From Phytoseiulus persimilis (lineage: Eukaryota; Arthropoda; Arachnida; Mesostigmata; Phytoseiidae): a DNA stretch of 64,000 nucleotides. Made by a program: the position numbers and the translations under genes. The notes beneath the pieces are model-generated. The model did not search any database. It was not told where the DNA came from and worked only from the letters and a program-made list of their open reading frames with translations. Location: the NCBI GenBank assembly GCA_037576195.1, contig CM075102.1, positions 46,992,745 to 47,056,744 of the forward strand, in the 5' to 3' direction. This document shows, piece after piece, positions 22,046-32,888 of the stretch. Within the stretch, counting starts at the first letter, position 1, and each line of letters begins with the position of its first letter.

Positions 22046-22246
22046 TCAAAGCATGCTGCAAGTACCCCTCTCTCGGAAAGGATTCAATTTCTGATTGGGA
22101 AAGCCTACGTAGAGGTAATCCTCATTTTTGCGTTCCGTCACATACGCCAGCAGATCTCCGATTGCACGAGACGCTGGAATTCTTTGCTGGTTTGCTTCAC
22201 GTCGTAACTGTTCCACCTGCCGCCTGAGCTGCTGCAGCTGAGACAT
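22046..22246 (-). CDS. Guanine nucleotide-binding protein gamma subunit
   Basis: A 66-residue protein of the usual G-gamma size. It starts MSQLQQLRRQVEQLRREANQ, the coiled coil that pairs with G-beta. It contains EDYLYVGFPNQKLNPFRER, the classic NPF-containing block, and ends in the prenylation box CSML (Leu at the end suggests geranylgeranylation). It would anchor G-beta-gamma at the plasma membrane for GPCR signalling. An acceptor AG lies one base before the ATG, so the coding region sits on one exon with the 5' UTR split by an intron. I do not assign a specific paralogue. Confidence 0.92.
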   Translation of the reverse strand: MSQLQQLRRQVEQLRREANQQRIPASRAIGDLLAYVTERKNEDYLYVGFPNQKLNPFRERGTCSML

Positions 22247-24280
22247 TCTGTGATTCGAATCTGGAATATTCAAGAAGGATCATCTTGAACAAGGAACGGA
22301 ACAGGAAGAACGGCATCAGTTCCAAAAACTCCACCCGAGTCTTCCGATCCCTCGTTGACATTGCAATCGGAATCGTTCGGAGCTTGTCGGAAAGCTCCAC
22401 GTTCGAATATACGAATAAACAGCAAAAGCGCTGCAGGCTTGGAAGGGGCTCGCTCGAAGCGGCCTCAGCGGGACCTTATGGTTTGGAGTTGATATTGGTT
22501 CGGCCACTGTTCGTTGTTAACTGACAGTTATTCCGATACGGAAGACGCCAGAGCTTCTGATATCGTGAGGATTTCCCCGAATAAAGTTCCGACGATTTTC
22601 TCGTCTTGTCCTGCTTCGCATGAGACCCACTTCTAACTTCGAGGCTCACAAAAGGGCGCCAGAGTTCCATCTTTCGGTCAGGGAATGGAGGCCATCTGGG
22701 GAGCGCGGGCTACAAGGATCATAATACTGATCAAATCCCACGAGCCGCTCGGAGATTGTGCAGGGAACCCCTTGGCGACGCCCCTAGTCTCGGGGTCTCC
22801 ATGATAGGTGCTTAGTGCAACGAATACTCTTGTGGAATTCATAACCAATCCTCCCGAAAAGTGCTTCACGTTGTGATGTTGAAGCTTTGAAACGACTCTG
22901 CTATGTACTGATGGCTCTTCAAATAACTCACTGCAATCCAACGTGAAGCCTTTGAGGGAGCGATTCAGTCGCAACAAGTTGTTGTTTCGTTCCGAACTGT
23001 CAGTGAACACGCGGAGTGTCTGCTCGCAATGGACAAAGAACCTTGATGGGAGTTCCTCCTTACCCTCTGCGGCCGCCGTTCGCTGAGCAGTGTACGAAGC
23101 TATGAAGTCGGCTCAGAAGTGGAACGAAAGAGCGAATTCTCTCGAGAGGATATCGATGATCCAAACTTTTGCCTGAAGCGAGCATCCGTCCCCCAGCACA
23201 GATCATGGTCATGAGCCAGGAATGTTATCCCGTTCTGGTCGATTGGTATTCGTTCCGAAATTCAAGCAGCTGTCGTTGGGCGGTCTGTGGCGGCTCGAGA
23301 ACGTTTTTTTGGAATGGAGCCGAATCATCCGCAATTCCGCCAGGGTAACAAACACCCATGCTCCCATCCCAAATTATTGAAGCTCATCGCGATTCTTTCA
23401 AAAATACGGCGGGGGTGTATCGCGCGAGAATCGTAGAAGCATCCGTATGATCACGGCGACGAATAAGAATCAGAGAGCCACGTGAGTGATCGAGCGGAGG
23501 AAACGGATGATTGAATCCATGGTATGCTTTCCGTGTCGAAAATCGAACGATGATGATTGAGTCAATCAGATGATCAGACGGCTTTGGACGTTCCGTCAGC
23601 TAAGTAGCTCACTATCCGTGGCTTAAGAATGGCAGTGGTGTTGTTGTGGATACTCTCAGCTGGCTTATGAAAGACAAGTGGATGAGGTGGAGACGGTTGT
23701 CAACTCTGAACGGTCAGCCCGAGGAACGGATGAAAGGGATCAGATATACCTACTGAGGTTCGGAGCTTGCGTTAACTTCCTGTTTTCGGGACTTGAATTA
23801 TTTGACGAATCCGAGTGTCGGTTTCGTCGAGTGTTCGGCTTCCGATCGTGATTAACTCCCGATTTCCGGCTAAAACATCATGAGAGGGTCCATCTTGAAG
23901 AACCTGGGATCCTTCTCTTCATCAATGCGACTGTACTCTGAGAGATCAATAGTGGCTTCCGTAATCGCCGCAGCGATTCGTTGAATGTAGCAATCGATCA
24001 TCGCAGGAATCGCATTCGATTCAAGCTGTAGTGGCAATTCGCTACCAGTGTACCCCGGATTGAAGTATAATCGCATTAGCTCCGTTCAGTACGGGTTTCC
24101 TGGCGGGGAGGCGTAAGAGGGCGGGGGGATTTTTATCGACTGACTCCAGCATTACCCTTGGAAGTTTCCAAGGTATCGTGGGGGCGACTTGTTTTTCTGT
24201 GTCGGGGGTCAGTCATCGTTATGAAAGTGAGGAATTTGGTTCCCTACCAACATTCTTGTTTCACAGGTGCGGGGTCCAAC
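22247..24280. other. Intergenic with 5' UTR of G-gamma; a 68-codon minus-strand frame at 23870-24076
   Basis: The upstream UTR exon of G-gamma should lie here but has no clear signature. The minus-strand frame 23870-24076 starts with ATG right after an in-frame stop, contains IPAMIDCYIQRIAAAITEA and ends FKMDPLMMF. It looks protein-like but matches nothing I know. The remainder shows no gene. Confidence 0.3.
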
Positions 24281-27200
24281 ATGCATTCTGTTGACGTGAA
24301 GTTACAGTTCGAGCAACGTAACATGACAGAGTTACGAAGCTTACTCGACAAATCAAACGAACTGACCAACAATATGTGTGGAATTTTGAAATCGTTCGAC
24401 GACCGGTGAGTGGGCTGTGAATACTCTGAATGCTCTTGGGGGCTTGTGGGAGTGGTGAATTGAATCTCAGTCCTGTCATATTCAACCACGAATCTTGTGA
24501 GCTCTGCCCGCCCAGTTCCGAGAACTCTAACGAATTTCCTGTCACATAGGCTTGAACGTCTGGAGAAAACGATCACACCTGTTTATAAGCAAACGGGATC
24601 TCTTCAGAAAAGGCAAGAGAACATCAATCTCGTTTTAAAAAAATGGATTCTGTTATTCCGATGTACAATGTGGCAGAACGCCTCCGAGGTACCATCAGCA
24701 GGGGCCCAACGCAAGAAGTCAAGGTGAGAAACGGTCTCGAATCGATATGTATCTTGAGGCTCCTGATTGCGAGAAGCACTCGAGCGATTCTCGATTCTCA
24801 CTTCAGGAATACATCGACACCATCGAAGAATTGCGCCAAGCACTGCAATTTTTCGAGAAGAGTTCGCCGTTGAATGCCGAAGTGCCCGCTCTTAAACAAC
24901 TCATCAATCAAGGTCAAAACCTCCTGCTTCAACATTTCGAGGTATAACTTCTCCCCGATTTCGCGCGTTTTTTTCTCGCCAAGAGTACATGTCGAAGTGT
25001 CTGAATCGATCACTTGAAAATTCGGGAGTACCTCTGACGTTTGTGTCCGTTTTAGGACCAGCTGAATTCCCATTCACGCCCACTCCCAGCTCCCACAATA
25101 CACGATCTGATTGAAATCGATGAAGAGCTTCGCAGTCTGGACTCGACCAGGAGTTTGGATCAAATTTCAAAAGAGGTAAGTATTCGAGCAGCCGAAGCTC
25201 CGTGCCCTGCTCCTGGCGATCTTAACTTACAAAGGCTTCCCCAGGTCCAAGACGAGCTCCGTGAAATGGCCGTATATCTTGCGCAATGCGGCCAGGAAAG
25301 TCGGGTCATGGAAAAGTACGGAGCGGTTCGCAGCCGAATTTTGGTCCAGAGCATTTCGAACCTGAAGGATCACGAAAAATCCACGAGTGGAAGCAGCAGT
25401 CATATGATGACAATAGGTGCGTTACCTGATGGAGTGCTTATTTTTCTCGGGCTCTGTGCGCTTCAGACGTTAAGACTCGTACCGTATTGAATACGGCCGT
25501 GTTCCCAGGCGTGTCTTCAAGCCCACTTCCCTCTCGTCGCTCGGCGGTTTCGTCGTTGAAGGATCCGAGCGTTACCGGAAGGAGCGTAGGCCGGAAGATC
25601 AGGAACGCCCTGCTGCGTAATGCGGGTTTGAAAAAGAACTCTGCTGACGCGTCCACTGGGAAATATCTCACACTTGGGAGAGAAATCCGAGAGGAGGTTG
25701 AAGTAGAGAGCTTCCTCACATCCGTCAGCGCACTTCTGAAGCTCATGCAAAACGAAGCTCAGCTCTTGAGAGCGATTCTCCCAGAGAGGCATGTGACCGA
25801 TTTTGGTTTCAGATCCGTAATGCTAATTCCGATGGTCGCTATATCGCTCTTTGCTCAATGGGAATGATATTCCAGGAAGCCGAGTCTGATGAGCCCGACA
25901 GAGGCTCAGAACGCAACATCTGTTGACAGAGCGGTTTTCGAACACGTCGTTCAAGCCGCAGTCTCAATCGTCATGGCCGAGGGCGAGAATTTAGACAAGG
26001 TTCGTGTTTCCAGACGCTGTATACCCGAACGGTAGATCGATTACTGATCTTCCAGCTAAGCTCGTAGGTATCTCTTCACGAATCATTGAATTAGAGACAT
26101 TCTTTCCCTCACTGTACAAGCATCCGGTATGTAACACTCTCGATGTGGCGCGACGCCAACGACACCCACTCCAGATTATTCTCACATCTGATTTCGTTCA
26201 TGCACTACGCAATAATTGTCCTCCTGCGGAATGAATCTTACGAATCTTACTCCGCACAGATCGTGAAAGAAAGTGCAACACGTCATGAGTTCCAAATTGT
26301 TCTGAGTCTGTTCCCGGCGCTGCAACATCTCACGCAACTCAGGCCAGAATATGAACAGTTGATGGAAGGTTTGTGTGTCTCAGCTTTGTTTTCCGCATGC
26401 AAAGTCTTCTCTGGGACTGTCAGTGACGTCGTTCTCTTTAAAGGCTGCACCCAAAAGGATCAGCTGTGCAAGGCCCTTGTCAGGATGCAGACCACTCTGA
26501 ACAAATCATTGAATGAGTTCGTGGGATCTGTGAGGAACGATCCCGTGGTGAAAATGCCCAAAGACGGCACCGTTCACGAGTTGACATCCAATGTCATGAT
26601 GATGTTGGAACGACTTCTGGCTTTTGTGGAGATGGTGAGACCCCTGATCTGCGTTGCTTTCACTCTCAACCGATGCACAGAGTTGTGTCGCTTGCGAAAA
26701 GTACCGACCAATGACCCGCGCTCCTTTAATAGGTCGGCAACGTTCTCGTCGTACCGGATCTCAGGAAGCTGTCTAAGGCAGAAGATCGCAACCGGTGCAC
26801 TCTATCACAGTATGTGCACCTGGTTCTCAGCGCACTCAGCTTGAACATCAATAATAAGGCCGCAAGCTATACCGACGAGTACCTTCAGGTGAAGTCATCC
26901 GTAACTTCTCCTCGCGAGCTTGAAAGCGGCCAAGAACTTCTATATATAACTCTCCAATTTATCCACAGGCTATATTCCGCCTGAACAATCTACATTACAT
27001 TTATCAGTCTTTGCAAAGGAGCGGTCTCTTGGACGTGGTTCAAGAATTCTACCCGTCGATGGGGGAGCACTACCTGGAGAACCTCCGGGAGGAGAAGAGA
27101 AAATATTCGCAAAGTTGGAGCACTGTCCTACATTACATCGTCGATGTATGAGACATGAGCTGCACATCATCATCGATTCAATGCCACCATTGGACTGATA

Positions 27201-27766
27201 TTTCCGATATTCTGCTCAGGCACGAAGTGTCGCGAACTCACACGCGTTCCCTTGCAGGTCGATCGCAGTTTGACGGTTGCATCACCTAGGGGGTCGGCCG
27301 ATGCTCTCAAAATGAAAGAAAAAGACAAACAAGCCATCAAAGAGAAGTTTGCGGGATTCAACAAAGCTATCGACGATATTTTACGGTGAGTCCTTAGACA
27401 TCTCCGACGTTTCCCTGCAGTGCACCCCCCGCCGGATACTGATAGTTCAAACATATTCCCACAGGACACAAAAGCAGTACGCCGTGCCTGATGCCGAGCT
27501 CCGCCAAACTATCAAGCGTGACAATGAAGAGTTCATTGTTCCTAAATACAGGTTTGTATTTTTTCCCCAGTGAGGACATCTCTCAATATAATGTAGCCTC
27601 CAAACTGGATGCCCCTCTTCGCTGTACGAATCTCTCCGTTGCTCACAGATTGTTCTACAACACGTACGCCGATGTGCCCTTTACGAAGAAACGGGACAAG
27701 TACGTTCGGCATTCACCGATCGAAGTCTCAGACATGATCAAACAGTTTTTCGACACGTCTGCCTGA
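24281..27766 (+). CDS. EXOC7: Exocyst complex component 7 (Exo70), 14 exons
   Basis: Exo70 binds PI(4,5)P2 and tethers secretory vesicles to the plasma membrane. Exons: 24281-24405, 24550-24723, 24807-24941, 25056-25175, 25245-25416, 25509-about 25819, about 25876-25999, 26260-26368, 26444-26634, 26733-26888, 26969-27145, 27258-27385, 27465-27551 and 27649-27766; about 708 residues, normal for the family. Diagnostic blocks: LQKRQENI and GPTQEVKEYI near the N-terminus, RHEFQIVLSLFPALQHL, the signature MPKDGTVHELTSN at about 26560-26600, NNLHYIYQSL, and the C-terminal lipid-binding region RDKYVRHSPIEVSDMIKQFF. Two oddities: in exon 2 the A run before ATGGATTCTG has seven A where the frame needs eight, and the exon 6/7 junction lacks a phase-matching GT donor, so it may use GC or contain another slip. 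Polyadenylation signal at 27871. Confidence 0.95.
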
Positions 27767-27870
27767 AGTTCTCCGAAATATTATGTGGTCCGAATCGTTT
27801 CGAGTGATTCGCTAGAACAGGCTGGTACAGTTATACATGAAGTGCGCTCGCCGCCTCGGAACGTAAACGA

Positions 27871-27876
27871 AATAAA
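27871..27876 (+). terminator. Polyadenylation signal of EXOC7
   Basis: AATAAA 105 bp after the stop codon. Confidence 0.7.
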
Positions 27877-28751
27877 TATATCTAATTTATGAAATATCTC
27901 ATGTGAATCGAGATTACCGACTTCGTCGACAACTATATCCGGAGAGATCTAGCTGCAACCAGCGATCGAACTTCCCGTGACTGCTCTGATTGGTGTTGAG
28001 CATATCTTTCCGGCAGAAAGAGGCGGAAGAATCTTAGAATAATCTTATCCCCGTATTCTATTCCGATTCCCGCTGTCGGCGCATAGAATGAACTGCTGCT
28101 GTTAGTGTCTAAACTCTGTGTAGTATTTTCGCGCCGGGAAATACGGAGGATTCCTCAAAGAATCTTCGGGAGACGAGGAATCTTCCAAATACTGTACAAT
28201 CTATGTATAGATATGTATAGACGATGGAATGAAGAGGGGGAGGGTGGGGGAGGAGGGGGTGGGGGAGATGTTGAAGTCCAGGTTCAAGTCCTAACTCAAT
28301 TCGGTGTTGAGCATAGAGACTGATGAGAGATTTACAATTTGTGGTTCAGAACTTCGAATTCTTGGTCCTCTTTGGAACCTTTTTCGTGGGAATTCTAGTC
28401 AGATCGAACCAACCCGCAAGACGGAGCATCTATCCATCTGCTCTTGAACGTCGGGAAACGATAGGAGAACATATATTGTGTGCTCACAATCCGACTGAAC
28501 ACGCGATCAAGTCAAGTCGTGCTATACTCTGGATGATTGTTTCTGCTTGTAACGCATAGCTTCAATTTTTTGGAATCTCGGTAGCCTCGGAATGGGTCCG
28601 GGTCCCTCAATCCGCTGAGGATCTCCGATTCTCGGCAGAGAGATCGCTGTTATGGCGGTATACATTCATGGCATCTGTGAAAGGCGTTAAATTCACCGCA
28701 AGGACTCTCCCCCGGATACGAAACATAATGGATACAAGTTTTCCAAATATC
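27877..28751. other. Intergenic between convergent EXOC7 and eEF1G
   Basis: No gene seen. A purine-rich run of G with occasional A/T lies at about 28226-28268, on the strand of EXOC7; it could form G-quadruplexes between the two convergent 3' ends. Confidence 0.4.
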
Positions 28752-28757
28752 TTTATT
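28752..28757 (-). terminator. Polyadenylation signal of eEF1G
   Basis: TTTATT on the plus strand, i.e. AATAAA on the minus strand, 42 bp past the stop codon. Confidence 0.7.
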
Positions 28758-28798
28758 AGGCAGATTATCGGAGGGCAACCGACCGCCAAATGAAATGT

Positions 28799-30483
28799 CT
28801 ATTTGAAAATTTTGCCTTGATTGAACTTCTTGCCACCAAACTGGCCTTCCCAGGCAAGATATTCGTTTACCAGAGCTTTGGTGCTCTCCTCCTTGGGGTC
28901 GAGTTTCTTCCACTGGTAGGATTCGTAGTCGATTTGCCAGTCTTCAGATAGAGTGAAAGCCAGCTCATGACTCCTCCAGACCCAGATGCCAGAAATTGTG
29001 GAGCAGTTGTCTTCTCCAAAGAGACACATCGAGGCGAAGGCGTGCTTCCGCATTTTGTCTAGGCGTTGCATCATTCCGGAAATGAGATTGCAAGACATGA
29101 ACACCTGGGTGAGATCCTCAGGATACTTGTACTCGCAGTACCAGATGGAGTAGTTCTCCGGGTCGAACTTCTGCCAGAAGTAAGGGATAGACACGGCAGT
29201 GTCTTCGTTCGAGTACGAACGTTTGAAGTCGTCCATCACGAAGGTGCCCTTGGGGAACGCGTCGAACGGATCTTTCTTCGGAGCAGCGGCGAGGAACTCA
29301 TCCCCGTCATCAGTAGGTGGCGGAGCTTCTTTCTTCTCTTCCTTCTTCGCCTCTTTCTTCTCTTCCTTCTTGGCTACTTTCTTGTCAGTTTTTTTGCCGG
29401 CATCGCCCCTGCCTTGAATTTCGGCAAAAGTGGCAGCATCGAACTGAGCAGCCTTCTCACAGAGCTTCACTTGACCCACAACTTTTTTCACGTTGGGCTG
29501 GTTCAGGATCGTCTCGAACCACCGGTTCAAGTTGACGTATGGCTTACGGAACGTGGGTTCGAGTACGAGAGTGTACAGGTTCAGTAGGGCGCAGAAGACG
29601 GAAATATCGGCGAGAGAAATTCGCTCTCCAACGAGGAAGGTTTTCGTGAGGAAAACACTGTCAAGGTAAGACAGAATCTTTTTCACCTCGGTTTGAGCCT
29701 TGTCTTGAGCTTGCTTGTTGAAACCCATGATTCCCAAACACGGGAAAGTCCATTGGCTGGCAGGGGGTACGATTTCATTGTCAGCAAAAGAAATCCATTG
29801 CAGGATCTGTGCCTTGTCAGCATCGCTCTTGCCCTTGAGTTCCGCACCGGCTACGTAGTAAGCAATGGCAGCAGCTTCAGTGATGGTCAAACCAGTCTTG
29901 CTTTCGAATGCGGGAACCTTACCTGGAAACAACGAAGCTCCATATTAAGAATTGGCGCTCTCATCTAAGGTGGAGGGATGGCGAGAGTCTGCAGTGTGTT
30001 TCGTTCCCGGAATTCGTCGGTGAGATCACACGAAATATCCGGTTCTCATCCTGAACTACTATAATTCGGCCGATTGAACTTCGTCAGTGTGGCCATTAGC
30101 ATCGGCTAGAGACTCTGACTCAATATGGACCCAATGGTATTGAGCCCACAGGCAGCCTCCGTCTCATCCAAGGCATCGGAGGGGAGACATGCCACCGGCA
30201 CTTCAGAAGCGAAGTTTTGTTCACTAACGAAAGGTGTTTGAGGGCTGCGGCGAAGCGTGTGTATCACATCCAGAGAGAAACTGACTCCAACGTGGCTTCC
30301 GATGTGGTACGTACCGAGGGGAAACTTCGATAGGAAGGCATCCGAGCGGTTGGTTTCACCAAGAACGAAATTCGGGGGCTCTTGATGGACAGTGAGTTTG
30401 GCTTTGCCATACTCTGCAGCGATGAGGATGTTCCTCGAGCGGAAGTTATCCTTGCACGTGTAGAGCGTTCCCTGTGCCGCCAT
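28799..30483 (-). CDS. EEF1G: Translation elongation factor 1 gamma
   Basis: Scaffold subunit of the eEF1B nucleotide-exchange complex that reloads eEF1A with GTP. Exon 1 is 30315-30483 and exon 2 is 28799-29922; the 392-bp intron has GT..AG ends and joins in phase ([11 protein letters not shown]), giving 430 residues, the usual length. Layout: GST-like N-terminal domain ([26 protein letters not shown]), GST-like C-terminal domain ([18 protein letters not shown]), a Lys/Glu linker ([16 protein letters not shown]), and the conserved C-terminal domain with [29 protein letters not shown] and [13 protein letters not shown]. It converges on EXOC7. Confidence 0.97.
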
Positions 30484-31433
30484 CTTCGCTACGACCGGAG
30501 AGGAAAAGAGATCTTACACAGCTCGATCAAGCCGGCCGTTGTCCACTAGCGCAGACGATCCTACAAGCCATCAACAAGAGAGGGTAGGGCCAAGTCCAGA
30601 ATTTCCGGAACAGTTGATTGTTGGAAAGCTAGTTCGAGCTGATTCGCGGCGATTGTCGAGCTGCGACGATTTTGTGGAATGCTCGAGCTAGTTTTATTAG
30701 ATCAGACGGGCTCTCGACTCGAATCGGAGCTCATCAGAGTTGCTGCCTCTCTCTTTTCGAATGGATGAATTTTCCGAGACCATCAAGATAAAACCGTTTG
30801 GCATTACTGCCGTCGTAGGCAACGCGGTTAATCATTAGGTGTTGTTTCCAATAGGAGGGACCCAGGACGACTCCCCATAGTTTCTTCAGTGTCCGTAGCT
30901 CCGCCATCTGTAAGTGTTTGGGCTCTGCATAGATATTTCAGCTTCGCTTCCATCGAGCTGGTCCTCAGTCTCAGCGCCAGCCGGCGTACGGACTACAACG
31001 ACGGCAAGAGCTGAACGCGCAACCCCAAGTTGCCAACGACGCATACTGTTCGTGCGAGAATAAAAAATTACTTCCGCTCTCCGAGTGCAGACCGCTCCGC
31101 ATCGCCTCGTTGGAAACGTCCGCCTCGGATCGAACCATGACATGAGATTATTGATGAAAGTTTCAGAGTGACGAATGAATACATTTTCGAATGCTCTGAG
31201 GGCCGGCAGCTTATCTTGGCTGTCTGTCACGTCAAACCAGCTGTTTACCAACACTGCGTCAGCGGTTCCACGATTGCCGGGAGTTCCGTTCGGAGATCAC
31301 AACGAGATCTACGCATATTTTGTTGTGGGATTTCGTGCAAGCCCAGTGGAGAAGCAGTTTGACGCATATGGAATTGTGGATATAGCCGAAGAAATCGGAG
31401 GCACTCCTTTGTTTGCCACGAAAGATTGTGATA
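30484..31433. other. Divergent promoter region between eEF1G and EIPR1
   Basis: The two genes are head to head with about 950 bp between start codons, so promoters and 5' UTRs of both lie here. A plus-strand ATG at 31175 opens a 133-codon frame that overlaps the EIPR1 start. Confidence 0.4.
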
Positions 31434-31576
31434 ATGACGCAAGCTGCACTCATTCAAGGAATCGAGCTTCACGCTCGGACTCTCGTGCCTTACAGGGACG
31501 GTTCGGATCAGAATACTTTTCTTGTTGGAACGCAATCCCTCCGAGTGGAGAACCACATTCATCGTCTGACATTTGA
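31175..31576 (+). CDS. Upstream overlapping open frame of unknown status
   Basis: It begins with ATG and reads MNTFSNALRAGSLSWLSVTS, resembling a mitochondrial presequence, then PGVPFGDHNEIYAYFVVGF. It runs 143 bases past the EIPR1 ATG in another frame. The composition up to about 31430 is protein-like, but no family is recognised. It may be a 5' exon of a separate transcript, a regulatory upstream frame, or chance. Confidence 0.25.
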   Translation: MNTFSNALRAGSLSWLSVTSNQLFTNTASAVPRLPGVPFGDHNEIYAYFVVGFRASPVEKQFDAYGIVDIAEEIGGTPLFATKDCDNDASCTHSRNRASRSDSRALQGRFGSEYFSCWNAIPPSGEPHSSSDI

Positions 31577-32465
31577 CGACGAAATCTCGAACTCTCTGGA
31601 GAAAAAGAGTTTCCTTCATCCGCTTGGCGAGGTCTGGCACCTAGCGACATACCCTGAGAGTCCCTTGATAGCAACGTGTTTCAATCGAGTCTCAGGGGAA
31701 GGCTGCTCCAAACGCGGCGCAATCTTCAAACTGCGAGATGACGACCTCGAGCTCCTCTACCAAGTCCAGCCTCCCGCCGAGATGGGCACCGAAATTCGGC
31801 AGATTCACTTCGAGCCGTCGACAGGGAAATCCTTCGCAGCCCTGCTCGACTGTCAGGTTGTGTTTCACGACGTCGACACTCAACAGGTCTCACATCGCTC
31901 AAAAATCGAGGCGAAGAACACTCTCAAGACGTTCGCGTTTGGCTTCAACCCCACCGGTGATATTCTCGCGCTCAACAGTGATTCCACGTTGAGGGGACTC
32001 GACACGCGGAATCTACAGGAGTGCTGGTCTGTTCCGAACGCTCACACGAATCAGATACGGAGTCTGGACTTCAATCCGAACAGACCGAATATGTTGGCGA
32101 CGTCGGGCGACGACTGTGCCGTCAAGTTTTGGGACTTGAGGAACCTGGAGAAGCCGGTTGTGAGCATGCGCCACCATTCTCATTGGGTGTGGAGTGTCAG
32201 ATACAATCCCTATTACGACCAGTTGGTGCTGACCGGCAGTTCTGACTCGAAAGTGCACTTGTTGCGGGTGGCCAGTGTGAGCTCGGACGAAGCCAGTCAG
32301 GAGCAAGAAGATGTGCTACTGGAAACATTCGACGACCACGAAGACTCCATCTACTGCACCGAATGGGCACCCAATGATCCTTGGATATTCGCGTCGATTA
32401 GTTATGACGGGCGACTCGTCATAAACCGGGTGCCGAAAGAAGAGAAATTCCGCATCTTGTGTTAG
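31434..32465 (+). CDS. EIPR1: EARP and GARP complex-interacting protein 1 (WD40 protein, TSSC1)
   Basis: A 343-residue WD40 propeller in a single exon. The EIPR1 family partners with the EARP/GARP tethering complexes in endosome recycling and dense-core vesicle traffic. Start chosen at 31434 (MTQAALIQGIELHARTL), which aligns with the family N-terminus. Family blocks: FLVGTQSL, GEVWHLATYP, DSTLRGLDTRN, AHTNQIRSLDFNPN, SGDDCAVKFWDLRN, HSHWVWSVRYNPYYDQLVLT, EDSIYCTEWAPNDPWIFASI and the terminal SYDGRLVINRVPKEEKF. Shorter than the human protein, with the variable loops reduced. Polyadenylation signal AATAAA at 32487. Confidence 0.95.
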   Translation: MTQAALIQGIELHARTLVPYRDGSDQNTFLVGTQSLRVENHIHRLTFDDEISNSLEKKSFLHPLGEVWHLATYPESPLIATCFNRVSGEGCSKRGAIFKLRDDDLELLYQVQPPAEMGTEIRQIHFEPSTGKSFAALLDCQVVFHDVDTQQVSHRSKIEAKNTLKTFAFGFNPTGDILALNSDSTLRGLDTRNLQECWSVPNAHTNQIRSLDFNPNRPNMLATSGDDCAVKFWDLRNLEKPVVSMRHHSHWVWSVRYNPYYDQLVLTGSSDSKVHLLRVASVSSDEASQEQEDVLLETFDDHEDSIYCTEWAPNDPWIFASISYDGRLVINRVPKEEKFRILC

Positions 32466-32486
32466 AATATCTGATGTGCGGATTCG

Positions 32487-32492
32487 AATAAA
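32487..32492 (+). terminator. Polyadenylation signal of EIPR1
   Basis: AATAAA 22 bp after the stop. Confidence 0.6.
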
Positions 32493-32888
32493 AATGAATC
32501 GTCTTCTTATCATAGACTCACGATTCTCAAGACCGCAAAGTCATTTTCCAACAACGTCAAAGTTTCGAAATCGTCGCCCAGTGCCGAGAAACGGAGGCAC
32601 ACTCGTCTCTGCGGTTGCGAGCAGTTTTCACTCCTGAGAGAAGAACGCGAGTATCTACCCTTTCTCCGGCGCTTTGATTACGGATGGACAGTCACAAACT
32701 CTCCAGCAGGGCCTCTAGTCTTACGAGTCAGGCATACAGTCCCGTCGCTCCTGTTGTGTGCAGTGCGCCCGTTGGAAACGGTCTGGTTTTGGAGAATTTT
32801 TCTTCGGAATATTCAGCAGACGATCCGAATCGCTGATCTTCGATGGAATCCTCATGTGGAAGTTTTTTCTAGGTAGCAGAGTGCAGTC

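Noticed and set aside
22678-23010. A 110-codon minus-strand frame near the G-gamma gene
   Set aside because: No signal, domain or splice sites; composition looks random.
28226-28268. G-rich run considered as a telomere-like repeat
   Set aside because: No regular unit; it is an irregular G-rich low-complexity tract.
29066-29587. A 173-codon plus-strand frame
   Set aside because: Antisense to the eEF1G Lys/Glu linker, which yields a Phe/Leu/Ser-rich shadow.
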